A stretch of DNA of 64,000 bases, taken from the NCBI GenBank assembly GCA_965649825.1, contig OZ287716.1:1-64000 (forward strand), given 5' to 3'. Positions 13,395-24,147 of the stretch are shown piece by piece. This stretch comes from Penicillus capitatus. Taxonomy: Eukaryota; Chlorophyta. Made by a program: the position numbers and the translations under genes. Below the pieces are notes generated by a model, which saw nothing but the letters and a program-made list of their open reading frames with translations, ran no database searches and had not been told where the DNA came from. Position 1 is the stretch's first letter, and the number at the start of each line of letters is the position of its first letter.

Positions 13395-13555
13395 GTCTTA
13401 TATTCTTTCCTTCATGTGGTCGAGATCCGTGTAATGTAATCCTCAGATGATAACTTCTGACCTTCATGCATCGCTGTCGCTGCTGTCGACAGGAGAGACT
13501 TTATGCCGATCAATCTCTCGAACTGCCCTCTCGACCGCCTCTCTCTCAAAAACAC

Positions 13556-14418
13556 ATGACCAGACGGATCGCTCTATGGACAGGGACCTTTCTGTGTACT
13601 GGGTAAGGATCTGTTGTCGAACGCTGTCTGGACGGAGAGACGGATCAGGTTTGAGACGCGGAAGATCAGGGCAGAGGAAGCGACGTTCTGTGGACCGTCT
13701 GCCGGCTACCAATGCTCAAGCGTCGCGTCCGATTCGCGTTTGGTGCAAGTGAAGACAGAGGATTACAGTTTCAGTGTCCCACGCGACTACACACGCCTTC
13801 CGGACGACAAAGCTTCCGGTTGCCTTCCTCTCTTAAACATCCTCCTCTGTCGAGGATGACTCCCCACTGTTCACAGAGGTCTTCACTTCGACGAGGTTTC
13901 AGTCGACAGATGGCATCGAATCTCTCTCAATTGTTCGCCGATTGGCCTCGAGTGTCAAACCTACGTTTTTCCAGGCAATGATCTTAGCATCCCTGTCCGC
14001 TTTGGGGAAGTCGTCGTAGGTCTCTGATATCTCAAAGTATGGAGATGTGGGAGAAGTGGGTCAACTCATTCTACCACGTGGTCCAAAGGAGATGATCTCG
14101 TCCTCTATCCGGACGATCCAGCAAAGCCCGATTGATACCAAGACGCTCCGTGGCGTCATCACTCTACCAGATGTGACGATCTACAAGTACGGGCTGAAGG
14201 AATGTGTGATTCTGTATATGCATGGTGTGTCTCGAATGCGATTTAGTTATCGGTTTCGAACGGGAAATGGGTTTGAGGTGGAGATCAGTGCCGGAGCAAC
14301 AAGAGGTTATGTTTTCCTGTTGGCCACCTCAACCACAGTAGAGCGATTTAAAGAAACGGCAACGACATTCGAAGCCATTCATGAATCTTTTCAGCTTTAT
14401 CGGAAGGTCGATGCCTAA
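13556..14418 (+). CDS. Second PsbP domain-containing protein (divergent)
   Basis: A smaller, more divergent PsbP-fold protein 3.7 kb from the first, on the other strand. Five exons (13556-13602, 13649-13818, 13877-13953, 14020-14186, 14247-14418) give 210 residues. After a short N-terminus starting MTRRIALWTG comes the PsbP opening LVQVKTEDYSFSVPRDY, then SLSIVRRLASS-VSDISKYGDVGEVGQLIL, and the terminal strand and helix YRFRTGNGFEVEISAGATRGYVFLLA...FEAIHESFQL. Each intron is 46-66 nt. The third and fourth joins were chosen from several GT/AG options because they rebuild the PsbP pattern; the N-terminal exon is the weakest part, and a longer transit peptide may be missing. Confidence 0.7.
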
Positions 14419-14498
14419 TGTAATATATACCATCCATATCCCCGTCCGTCACATCACAGCAAACTCCTCACTGGCACGTTCTCTTCGGCGTTACTAGA

Positions 14499-16219
14499 AT
14501 GATGCGTTCGGCGATGCTGCTCTTGATTGATGGCTTGGGCGATGTAAGTATAAGGGAGCTCGGTGACAGAACGCCTCTCCAAGTAGCCCAGACGCCGTTT
14601 CTCGATGCCCTGGCCGGTATTCGTGATGACGGATGGACTACCCTCTCATTTTGGAACGGACGTTTTAGCCAGTGGTATCAATGGTTTGATGGATCCAGTC
14701 GAGCCCGGCACGGCATGTGGCAGCGACACGGCCCATTTGTCTCTCCTGGGATACGACCCAGCGACGTGCGTGCAATGATTCCACGCTTGTGTGCCGCGGC
14801 GTATTCAACGAGGAGACCATTATTAGGTACTATCGCGGCAGAGGAGCCTTTGAAAGTTTAGGCTCCGGTTTGGAAATGGATGACGGTGATGTTGGATTCA
14901 AGTGCAACTTCGCTTTCGTCCATCCATCGAGCGGAATCGTCGAAAAACGACGTGCGGATCGGAGGTTTGAATCTATTGGACCCGTTCTGTGTCAAGCCCT
15001 GCACGGTAGAGCGCGTCTAGTCGATGTCTCTCCTATCTAGATACCCTTCTATGCTGACAGCATTGCCGATCGACGGATTTCCCGAAGTGCAGTTAAGGGT
15101 ACGCTATGCAACGGAACACAGATGTGGGATTGTGTTGCACGGATCTGGTCTGACAGACAGCATCACAGGCACAGATCCACTCAGAGATGGCTGTCCTCTT
15201 GGCATCGCAACTCCACTCGATGCATCGCCTGAGGTAAAGTCATGTGGATTGGGAGATACGGTCTTGAGAGTCGCCATTGAATCAGGCAGGCAGCCTACAC
15301 AGCTGCAGTTGTGAATGCTGCATCAGAGAGCATACGCCAAGTGCTTAAATCGCATGCCATCAATATCAAACGTGAGCAGGATGGATGCATCCCTGCCAAT
15401 ACTGTTCTCTTTCGTGGGGCTGGACAAAAAATGAAGGCACCGTCCTTTGCCAGTCGTACAGGTTTGCGTGGCTGTGTCTTGGCACCGACCAAAATCATTG
15501 CAGGTGAGATGTGCCCTGTACGGAATCAACCGAGGCAGACCAACGGCAGATATTAGGGTTGGCGATGAGCATTGGCCTGGAACAGATCAATGTGGAAGGC
15601 GCAACAGGATCATATGACACACTGTTGAATGCCAAAGCCAGGGCGATGTGTGAAGCCCTGTCCAATCGAGGATTTGATTTTGGATTGCTGCATGTCAAAG
15701 CTGTCGACGATGCTGGACACGATGGGGATACACATCTAAAGGTCAAATTGCTCGAGCAGATCGATCGAATGGTGGGTCAGATCATCAAACGGCTCTGGAT
15801 GCAGCGCCATCCCGATCGATGTATGCCTCTTCTGATTGTGGCAAGCGACCACTCCACACCTGTTGTCTTTGGAGATCATTCCAATGAACCCGTCCCTGTC
15901 GTTTTGGCCTTCCTAGAAAAAACAGTCGCCATTCCCTCATCTCATCTCTCTCACAGCAGAAGTCTTTGTGCAGGTCGAGGTTATCGGGGAGGCGGAAGTG
16001 GCACAGATCGATGAAACACAGGAACTCAGAGCAGCAGCATTGGCCGATGATCCGCTGCCGCCTATGACAGCACAACAACATAACCACAATCAACCCGTTC
16101 GTCTGTTTGGAGACCAGGTTCAGTTATACGACGAAGTGAGTGCTGCCAAAGGAGTCCTGGGGCGTTTCAGTGGCAGTCAACTGATGCCATTGATCCAGCA
16201 ACTGATACAGCATTCATAG
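14499..16219 (+). CDS. apgM: 2,3-bisphosphoglycerate-independent phosphoglycerate mutase, archaeal type (aPGM)
   Basis: Interconverts 3- and 2-phosphoglycerate using two metal ions; alkaline phosphatase superfamily. Seven exons (14499-14616, 14669-14765, 14827-15005, 15061-15233, 15290-15503, 15557-15924, 15974-16219) give 464 residues. Visible motifs: LLLIDGLGD with the metal-binding Asp, [33 protein letters not shown] with the catalytic-Ser region of the archaeal family, [52 protein letters not shown] and [15 protein letters not shown]. The order matches archaeal-type enzymes, not the plant and bacterial iPGM. The N-terminus has no presequence, so a cytosolic place is inferred. Confidence 0.9.
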
Positions 16220-16282
16220 CTTGTCTTTCCAACAATTTACAGCGATCTATCTGTCTTTGTACAGTATTTATATGGAAGCACC

Positions 16283-17704
16283 TTACTGAGATTCCAGTAA
16301 ATATCCAATGCAGAATGTGTGACTGTCTGCCAGGATGAGACTGGATCCATGCTGATTCCACACAATCCGCAAACTCTGAAACTTCGTGAACGGTATGTGC
16401 ACGACAGAGGCGCCCTCTGAAGACCAGAGATAGATTCGGGAATTGCCACAGCAGACAGCCAAGATGTCATTTTCCGGTTCCCACTTCATAAACTTCACAC
16501 CCTGTCGCTGGATCATTACCGAAACCAATCGACTCTGCTCCACATTCCAAATCCACACCACCCATGGCAGATTATCATTTCTGGTGGCAATGTATCTTTC
16601 AGATGGACTCCAGCATTGCATGCCGATGCCGAGTTTAGGATCTGGCTTGTCGAGGGGAACGTTCTTGGAAACAGGAAAATCGACAGGGGAGCGAAACACC
16701 CTATATATGGAAGACTGCTGATTAGGATCCTCCTCCTCATCTTCGCCATCCTGGTCCTCTTCCACCTCTCGATAGACAATGACATCTTCAGCAACGGCAA
16801 TCTCTTCCTGATGTTCACATATCAACGCCGGCGTCCACGATGTTTTGTCGAGTAAAGTGCAGACCTGAGTACAGATATTATGCACGAGGTCATGCTGAGA
16901 GAAAAGGGGGTAACCTGATTGAAGCTGCCCACAGAGATGTATCTGCCGTGGGGTGACCAGTTTACTGTCTTAATTCCCAAGGCATCTGCATAGGCAGAAT
17001 AGAGGCCGAGTTTAGTGCCTTTGACAGAGTAGAGCAAGATCTTGTAGTAGAGCAATGAATCCCAGACAGCTACCGTATCGCATGCCGGCGACCACCGAGC
17101 GTCGCTCAAATCTTCCGTCTCCACACGGAAATGCGCACACGGCTGCCAATCCGAACACCTCAGAATCGTCAAGAAATCTTTGCATTCGTATCTCTGGATG
17201 CCAACATGAGTCAAAACCAAGTGCACAAGAACTCCATATCCCGCTCACCTCGGCCACGACGAGGTTTTCTCCTTCCGGGTCAAAGTCAATGCCTCTGTCT
17301 GAGTATTTTGGTCCTTTGATGTAGATGCTCTTGCGGTCGACCAGAGACCAAATGGTGGCCTTGATTTGGAAATCGGCCGTGAGGAAGATGCTTCGGGCAT
17401 CGGGGCACCATCTGGCACTAGTGATGCCGGCAGGGCCTTCATCGATTTTGCAGGTCCAGTCTGGCTCTTCTAACGACCAGATTTGGACAATTGGACGATC
17501 TTTGAGGGAACAGAGGATGTATTTTGAATCGGGTGACCATTCGTAGCTCTGGATTTTGTCGAGACAGGAGTAAAGCTGGACAACGCGTAGGGTATCGACC
17601 TCTCGCACGAGGATACGGTAGTCGACAACGACGGCCAGAAATTCGCCGTCTGGTGAGAACTGTGGTTGCGGTCCGGCAAAGGGATACGCTTCGCTGAAGT
17701 CCAT
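16283..17704 (-). CDS. WRAP73: WRAP73 (WDR8) WD40 protein
   Basis: Centrosome/centriolar-satellite WD40 protein that acts with SSX2IP or Msd1-type partners in spindle anchoring and ciliogenesis. Three exons (17704-17249, 17193-16915, 16864-16283) give 438 residues, close to the animal length. Collinear landmarks include MDFSEAYPF, YRILVREVDTLRVVQLYSCLD, IQSYEWSPDSKYILC, CKIDEGPAGITSARW, CSDWQPCAHF, VAVWDSLLYYKILLYS, LGIKTVNWSPHGRYISVGSF and ATRNDNLPWVVWIWN. An acidic insert (DQDGEDEEEDPN) sits where the family has a variable loop. The start at 17704 replaces an upstream GTG. The upstream DDX11 stop is 34 bp away on the same strand, so its terminator and this promoter must share very little space. 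Confidence 0.92.
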
Positions 17705-17738
17705 CGGGTCAAATAGCCCCACAGATTAAATCAAAGCG

Positions 17739-20700
17739 TTATTGACTCTCATTTAATAGTCCCTTGAAGAAGGCGGCCGTTTTGGCAAAGCTCTGACCAA
17801 AAGGACACGGTTCCATGAGAGAGGGTCTGAGCCATCGAGGGAGCTTCTCTCGGATGGCCACATTTCCATAGCGTTCGTCTGCCAGTACAATGCAGGCGTA
17901 GTCATGGATGTGTCGAATGGCACGGCCGATACACTGATTGACTGCTTTCATGCAGAGATCCTCATAATACTGGTGACGATCCAGGTGGAAAAGAGCATCC
18001 TTCGTCTTGTTAATGTGTTTCATGCGTTCCTGAAGTTCAGGATCATGAGCATTTGGAAAAGGCATGCCCAACAGCATGACGCATCTGGATACAGGCGAAA
18101 AATTGGATGAAGAGATCATGGACAGCGTGGGGAGAACCTTCCGAGGTGGTCGCCAAAATTGATACCCTCTGACATCTTGCCACCCACGACACAGAACAGA
18201 ATGGCTCCAGTTTTGCCATTTTCCTGTGATCAGTCGCCTCAGATGGGGGAAAGGGACAGGAGATGGACCTTTGACGTGCACGCTGCCTTGTAATGTTTAA
18301 AAACCTTCTCCCCTTCAGCGACGCCTCGTGGCTCTACGAAGACTGCTTTCTTTAGCTTGATCCTGCTGTCCATGCCACTCTTCTCCAAATGCTGTTGCAG
18401 GGTAGAGAGATAGGAAAAAGATGGCACAAAGATGACAACGCCTTCGCCGATGATGGTGCAGAAGTTCAAGATCATTCTTCCGATCTTCAAAGACGCAAGA
18501 TCATCCACAAGACCAAAGAGTGTTTTTGAGACACACTTCAGCGAGCATCTCGGGTTTTGCTCTGTTTTCATAACGAAGATCCAGTTGTTTTCGTGAAGGT
18601 CCATGAGTCAAGGTCAGAGCCAAAACCCGTTCCTTAGGGACAATGTGCGAACAGCTGAAGTTCGTTAGTCGATCCACGTGATGTTTCTTCGAGAAGAGCT
18701 GAGATTTGATGAGGGACAATGGAGAGAGCGTGCCGCTGGCCAAGATGACGGAATGGCAAGCATCCAAGATCTGAAAGCACCTTTCTCATACAATACATGA
18801 ATGCGATCGTGTGACCTGCTCAAAGTGAACAGCTGGGTTCAACAACACGAATCGAATCTGGATGCATGAATCGGAAGAGGTCTCGTCGGATGTCTTTTCT
18901 GTGAGGATGCATCCATTCTTATCGTCATTTTGCAGGACGTCTAGGAAAGATGAGAGGGCATGGATAGATCCGAGGTGCCCCGTTCCGTCTTCCTCTTGCT
19001 CTCTTCTGTGGTTCGAGACCTACAATGCAGCGAATCCTGTGAAGGACTGATTTTAGTATGTCTCTCTGCTTTGAATGGTAGACGGGATTCTCGCATCCAA
19101 CGCACAGTCGTGATGAAGTTGACATCATGCAGGCCGCAATCAAAGAGAAATTGATTGACGGATTGCGTTCGGGATTGTGTGTGTTCAGAAGAGGCAGCCG
19201 TCTTGCAGTAACGCAGCAATTCTTGACAGATTCTGATGAGAGTCTTCAGATTGGTCATATTAGCTGGAGCTAAGCGCGTCTGAAAACGCTGAAGGTACAT
19301 TTCCAACATCTCCAGATTCGTGGCCAACGACAGCTCTGTACATGATAGTAATAACGGAAAGTGTTAGATGATGCGTGACCGGTGAGGATTGCTCTGTGTG
19401 CACTGTTGATGGCGTCCATGAGGTTATGTGCTTCGTCTACGATCAATACATTCCCCTCCATCTTGATTCCAAGAGACTGACAGGTCAGTCGCCGTTTCAA
19501 AAGGAGAGAGTTGCGGAGTGGCTGTTTTACCTCTTTTGTTTGTTGTGAGAGGAGACTTGAATAAGGCACCAGGAGAATATCTGCATCTTTCACAGCATTT
19601 CGCGTTGCATAGTATGGACAGACCATTTTGGATCGTCCCAATATACCCAGAGCCTGCTTCACCATTCTGTGCACAAATCAATAGGCACATGACACCGAAC
19701 CTCGATATCCAACGGCTCAGAGAGCAAAGTATCCACCATGCTTGCGTGTCTCTTGACATCGGTTTTATCTCTTTTCTTTAGGTAAGGGCAACTGCCACCT
19801 TGAGAAGCAGGGAGACGGCAGGAATGTTCATTTGTGGATCTTTTATCGACAGAAGAAGGTCGCGCTTTCTTTGAGGATTTTTTGTTCTTCAGATCGAGAC
19901 ATTTCTCATTGATCATGGTGGCTGACGGCAGTCGGGCCACACTCGAATTCAGACACATGGCCTTTCGTGATGCCAGCGTTACCAACGAATGGTCCCGGGC
20001 AAATCCCGTGCGCTTAAATTCGCCTGGAACCACACTCCTCAGTGAAGTCTCCTTCATTCGTGCGATAATCAGAGATCTACTGATGAACTGAGATAGCTGT
20101 GAGTGGGTTCTGCTGACGATGATGATCTGTCTCCTCGTGCTTTGAGTGTCCGCATCTTCATCATCCTCTTCTGAGTCGTCGCTGTATCACACCCTTCAGA
20201 CAGAGTGTCTTCTAAGCGCACAGCGGATATACCTGGAACCGTTTCCTGTTTCATCTGGATCGCTCAGGAGAAACTCGACATCTTCCTGTGCACCGTGGCT
20301 GCGTTGACGTTTCTGTTCAAGGGATGCCAATCTGGACGGTTCATTGTAATTGGTTGGCGGTTAACTTGGTGAATGCGATGGCGTTTCTTGTCGATTTTCG
20401 CGTCTCTGATGGCCGTTTTCTGACGAGATTGGCAAAAAGACATTTTCTGAAACTGCTCAAATATCCAAGGCGGTTCATCTCCTTCAGGTTCGATTTCTTT
20501 ATCTGGAGGGCGCTCTCGGTTGGCTTTAAGCCATTCAAGCGATCCACAGATGAGACTCAACGTCTTTCCCGTTCCTTAAAACGCACTTTCTCGCCAAAGC
20601 ACCAGTAGAAAAGGCGTGATATACCAGTGGGACTCTCAAAGAGACCGATGGATCGGTTGTCCAAGGAGGCATAAAGTGATCGCATAAAATCCAGCTGAAT

Positions 20701-20766
20701 GGAATAAGGCTTATGGGGAAATGACGAGAAGGGACGCTCTCCTTCGAGGGTCGCCGACGGATCCAT
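17739..20766 (-). CDS. DDX11: DDX11/CHL1-type iron-sulfur DNA helicase
   Basis: XPD-like superfamily 2 helicase that in animals and yeast supports sister-chromatid cohesion. Twelve exons (20766-20635, 20574-20366, 20312-20233, 20181-19701, 19653-19531, 19486-19380, 19335-19048, 19000-18816, 18770-18537, 18484-18269, 18223-18138, 18084-17739) give 828 residues. Motifs in order: Q-motif-like [13 protein letters not shown], Walker A FESPTGTGKTLS (across an intron), [14 protein letters not shown], Cys residues consistent with the Fe-S cluster (C in KAMC, in SCPYL and in VCPYYATR), [35 protein letters not shown]-type block, [27 protein letters not shown] and [13 protein letters not shown]. The splice between exons 7 and 8 is the least certain. 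DDX11 is favoured over FANCJ and RTEL1 by the C-terminal blocks. Confidence 0.93.
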
Positions 20767-21534
20767 TGAACGAACGTCCTCTGTCGGAACTCTCCGGAAC
20801 GACGTCGTCCAGACGTGTACCCTATCGCCGGCGTCTCAGATTCTGGCGAAGATGTGACGTGTACTGGGCTGCCTAGCTACGCTGAGTTGACAATCACTCG
20901 AGGCAGACGAAAAAGCGCCCATGAGTCAGTCGTAACAATTGTCGAAGAAGTTTGGTAGAATTTTGGCACCGTCTGGTATGCTGCAAAAGAGACGTTGGAT
21001 GTTGCGTGGACTGAAAACAACGGCGTCTTTGTGAACTGTCTCTTCATTGGCTGTCAGAGGTTATCGTGACACGCCGCAGTACTTAACAACCGTTCTACAG
21101 CAGTAAAGCAGAGCTGAGGTGGAATAGTTTGCGTTTGAGACAACAGGATCATCGAATCACATCCTCTTTGAATAAAATGCTTAGGCGACGAACCGTTCCG
21201 TTAAGAGAACGCAGTGGCAACAGACGAAGCGCACCCGACAGGGCCGGGCGCAGGAAGGTACGGATACCACTTCTTCCCTTGTGACGCAGCGAGCAACGCT
21301 GTCGGTTGTGTAGGCAGTGCTTAGTCGCGAATTGTCTTTCGACGCCGTCTCAGCCGAAACCAGTATACCGACTGCCGACACAACTGCAAGGCACAAAAGA
21401 CTCAGGCGCTGTAGAAACGCGGTGCGTGTTTTCTGTGCTGTGAGACGGGCTGGTTATATCCATGATGCTGCCAGGTAAACAAACGTTGTAGGCAGCTATT
21501 CACTAGGGGCGTCCATCACAGCAATTCCTCTTCC
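20767..21534. other. Divergent intergenic region, no supported gene
   Basis: About 770 bp between the head-to-head DDX11 and F-box/LRR genes. A short minus-strand frame ending at 21181 has a hydrophobic start resembling a signal peptide, but no ATG is in frame before a stop, so I do not call it. It presumably holds both promoters; no clear element can be named. Confidence 0.4.
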
Positions 21535-22950
21535 ATGACCTCAGAGACAAGCGATTCCCGACATCGTCAAAAGAATGCTGAGCGGGTCGATGATGACAGC
21601 TGTCCTGGGTGGAAGTCATTGCCGGAGGACATCTTCAACATCATCCTTGGCAAACTACCCTCAACGGACAACGCCAGAGGCCACTTGCGCGGCGTCTGTC
21701 ACAGCTGGAAGGAGAGTGTGGACCAGTCACTCAGTGCACTGTCTCTGTCATTTGATGGTGTCCATCGCACCTCGGGAGAGAGCAGCATGAGAGCCATCTG
21801 TGTTCCCTTCCTCAATAGAAAGCTGGATGTCACACTGTGTGACAGAGTTCACTGTTTTCTTGATCGACTGTCCTGTTTAGACGCTCTCCATATCACACAT
21901 ACGGGTAAACTGAGTTTCAAAACCATCTTCGCCATGTTGCAATCGAGGAGTTCTCTGAGAACGTTGTGCTTGTCCTACTGCAGCAACATCCAGGATGTCG
22001 ATCTCAAGAGTGTGGCAACGTTGTCATCTCTCACAGCGCTGGATCTGTCTGGATGTCGTGACATCTCTGATATTGGATTGGCTCAGATTTCACAGTTGCA
22101 AGAGCTGAGAGTGCTTAGACTGAAGAAATGTTGGAGACTGACGGACAGATGCATGGAACCGATATCCCAGCTCGAACAGCTGGAGGAGCTTCTCATGCGT
22201 GACTGTTGGCGATTGACAGCGACAGGACTGTCCTGTGCATCGAGGCTATCGAATCTGAGAATTCTGAACGTGGAAAGATGCTTCAGAATCGCTGAACAAG
22301 GGTTCCAGTCGCTCAGACAGTGCCAGAAGCTCGAATACTTAAACATGCGTGATTGCTGGGGACTCTCTGATGTTGCCATGGAGAGTCTCGGCAAACTGCA
22401 CGGTTTGACGTACCTGAACATCGAGCATTGTTTTAAAGTCACGGATACAGGTATTAGTAGTTTAGCTCGTTTGAAGCATTTGCGGAAACTGAACATCAAG
22501 AATTGCTGGGGGTTGACCGACGTCTCTCTGCATACTTTTCTCCACTGCTCAAAACTGACAGTGCTCGATCTGCAGCATTGTTTTCACTTTACGGATCAGG
22601 GTCTTTCAACTCTGCAGAATCTGATGCATCTGCGCCGTCTTTGTTTGAAAGACTGTTGGGCCATGCGTGATACCACTCTTTTGGGATTCTCCTCTCTGCG
22701 CTCGTTAGAACTCTTGCATTTAGAACACTGTTTTCAAATTTCGGATGCTGGTGTCATTGGCTTAAGAGATGCCCCGTGTCTCTTCTACCTCAACCTTAAG
22801 GATTGCTGGGGAATAAGTGATAACAGTGTCGATGTCTTCAAGTCAATGATCAAGCTGAAATACCTGAACCTAAAACACTGTTTTAAGATCTCTCCCGAAA
22901 GAATCAATGAGCTACACGCATGCACACCCAAAATAACCATTGTGACCTGA
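21535..22950 (+). CDS. F-box leucine-rich repeat protein, FBXL-like
   Basis: Single uninterrupted frame of 471 residues from ATG 21535. An F-box near residues 23-60 (GWKSLPEDIFNIILGKLP followed by CHSWKESV) would bind SKP1 in an SCF ubiquitin ligase. It is followed by about 13 cysteine-containing LRRs of 24-25 residues covering residues 110-465. The repeats alternate: one carries a CW core (KKCWRLTD, RDCWGLSD, KDCWGISD) and the next an HCF or RCF core (EHCFKVTD, QHCFHFTD, KHCFKI), giving a two-repeat period. The gene has no intron although most neighbours are rich in short introns. Substrate unknown; AMN1/FBXL14-like LRRs are the nearest type I recognise. Confidence 0.88.
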   Translation: MTSETSDSRHRQKNAERVDDDSCPGWKSLPEDIFNIILGKLPSTDNARGHLRGVCHSWKESVDQSLSALSLSFDGVHRTSGESSMRAICVPFLNRKLDVTLCDRVHCFLDRLSCLDALHITHTGKLSFKTIFAMLQSRSSLRTLCLSYCSNIQDVDLKSVATLSSLTALDLSGCRDISDIGLAQISQLQELRVLRLKKCWRLTDRCMEPISQLEQLEELLMRDCWRLTATGLSCASRLSNLRILNVERCFRIAEQGFQSLRQCQKLEYLNMRDCWGLSDVAMESLGKLHGLTYLNIEHCFKVTDTGISSLARLKHLRKLNIKNCWGLTDVSLHTFLHCSKLTVLDLQHCFHFTDQGLSTLQNLMHLRRLCLKDCWAMRDTTLLGFSSLRSLELLHLEHCFQISDAGVIGLRDAPCLFYLNLKDCWGISDNSVDVFKSMIKLKYLNLKHCFKISPERINELHACTPKITIVT

Positions 22951-23117
22951 TCCTTCTGAATGGTGTTGTTAGTTCCTTTGCTTTTCCCTATTCGCATTCT
23001 TTTGATCTCTCTCTTTTGATGGTTAGGGCAAGAATGGTGGATCGTATCTAATCGTTCCTTCTAGGCGTGATTTTTTGTCTCGTTTGTTTTTAGAATGTGA
23101 AAGGCATGGTATGAGGC

Positions 23118-23908
23118 TTAAAATGTCTTGTTCAGGCCACAGAAATAAGGGATCAAGAACCTGGCATTAACCTTGAAGACTTCGAACTCGGCGGCGGGGA
23201 GAGGAACAGAGACCTCAATGACGTTCTCCTCATCATCTTCTCCAGTTCGAGTCTTCATATGAAAGTACCATCCGACATCCGGCTCTCTTGTCACTTGCAG
23301 CATCTTCGTTGTCCTTTCTTGATCACTAAGTGCACCCTTATTAGCGGGATCCGGTTCTGGTTTTCTTACTGTCGTGAGGTTATGTCTTGGACAAAATCGT
23401 GAGTTTCTTCCGGGGAACTGAGCAGTTGTCCAAGCTGGCTTGGATACAAAGCAAATGACTAAACACTCCATTCCATTTAACAACTGAAAAGTGCCGCGCA
23501 TGAACGCACGAGCTTGTTCCTCCAATCGTAATCTCTTCTGCCTGTCCCTCTGGTGGTTTCGAGAAACAGAACACCCTGTTTTTTCATATGATATGTCCCT
23601 CTGAAAGTCATTCGAAACGTTGGAGGCATAGGTCTGAAGACGATGGCAGCATCATCGGCGTAGTAACTCCACTGAGCAAAGTAACCCGTTTTCGCACGGT
23701 GAAGTACCGGCAGTGCCGTCGACTCCGTTGACGCCTCGTCCACCCTGGACAGACCACACTTTATGAATTCAGCCTCCTTTTGAAAGCGAACACCGAACAT
23801 TGCTGCAAAGCTTCGCTGAGCGTTTCCTCTGGTCAACAAGTTAGATCGCGCAGAAGGAGGTTCGGGTAAAGACGGGAGACAACGCAGGCGCTCGGTGCAA
23901 ATCTGCAT
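23118..23908 (-). CDS. WHY: Whirly single-stranded DNA-binding protein
   Basis: Whirly proteins bind single-stranded DNA in plastids, mitochondria or nucleus and protect organelle genomes. Three exons (23908-23510, 23458-23370, 23325-23118) give 231 residues. After an N-terminal extension with Arg, Ser and Leu that looks like an organelle transit peptide come the Whirly blocks: AQWSYYADDAAIVFRPMPP, VLFLETTRGTGRRDYDW, then SFALYPSQLGQLLSSPEETHDFVQD where the family has its ALS-ELG-LI block, MLQVTREPDVGWYFHM and the terminal VPLPAAEFEVFKVNARFLIPYFCG. The strict KGKAAL motif that helps oligomerisation is replaced by ADDAAIV, a point to check. Splicing of 44 and 51 nt introns is required to keep the fold. 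Confidence 0.9.
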
Positions 23909-24147
23909 GACACTGCCACTGCCGCAGTTGCTCGTGTTCGTTAACCCGCATATCTAAACACACGTTACCCTTGTCGGTTTTTCGCAAACGAACACAAGAT
24001 CGGCTGAGTCGAAGATCGCGGGACGCGTATACCTACCTTTCTCCCGGTGACACCGTAAGTTCGAAAAACGCCGCAGAGGCGGCGTAGCTCTAGCAAACCC
24101 CGCATCATTTCCAATTCGACTGACGCCAAAGATTGTATCGTTTGTAC

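Noticed and set aside
21181-21396. Minus-strand frame with signal-peptide-like start
   Set aside because: The frame has no ATG before an upstream stop and no acceptor site placing a start exon upstream.
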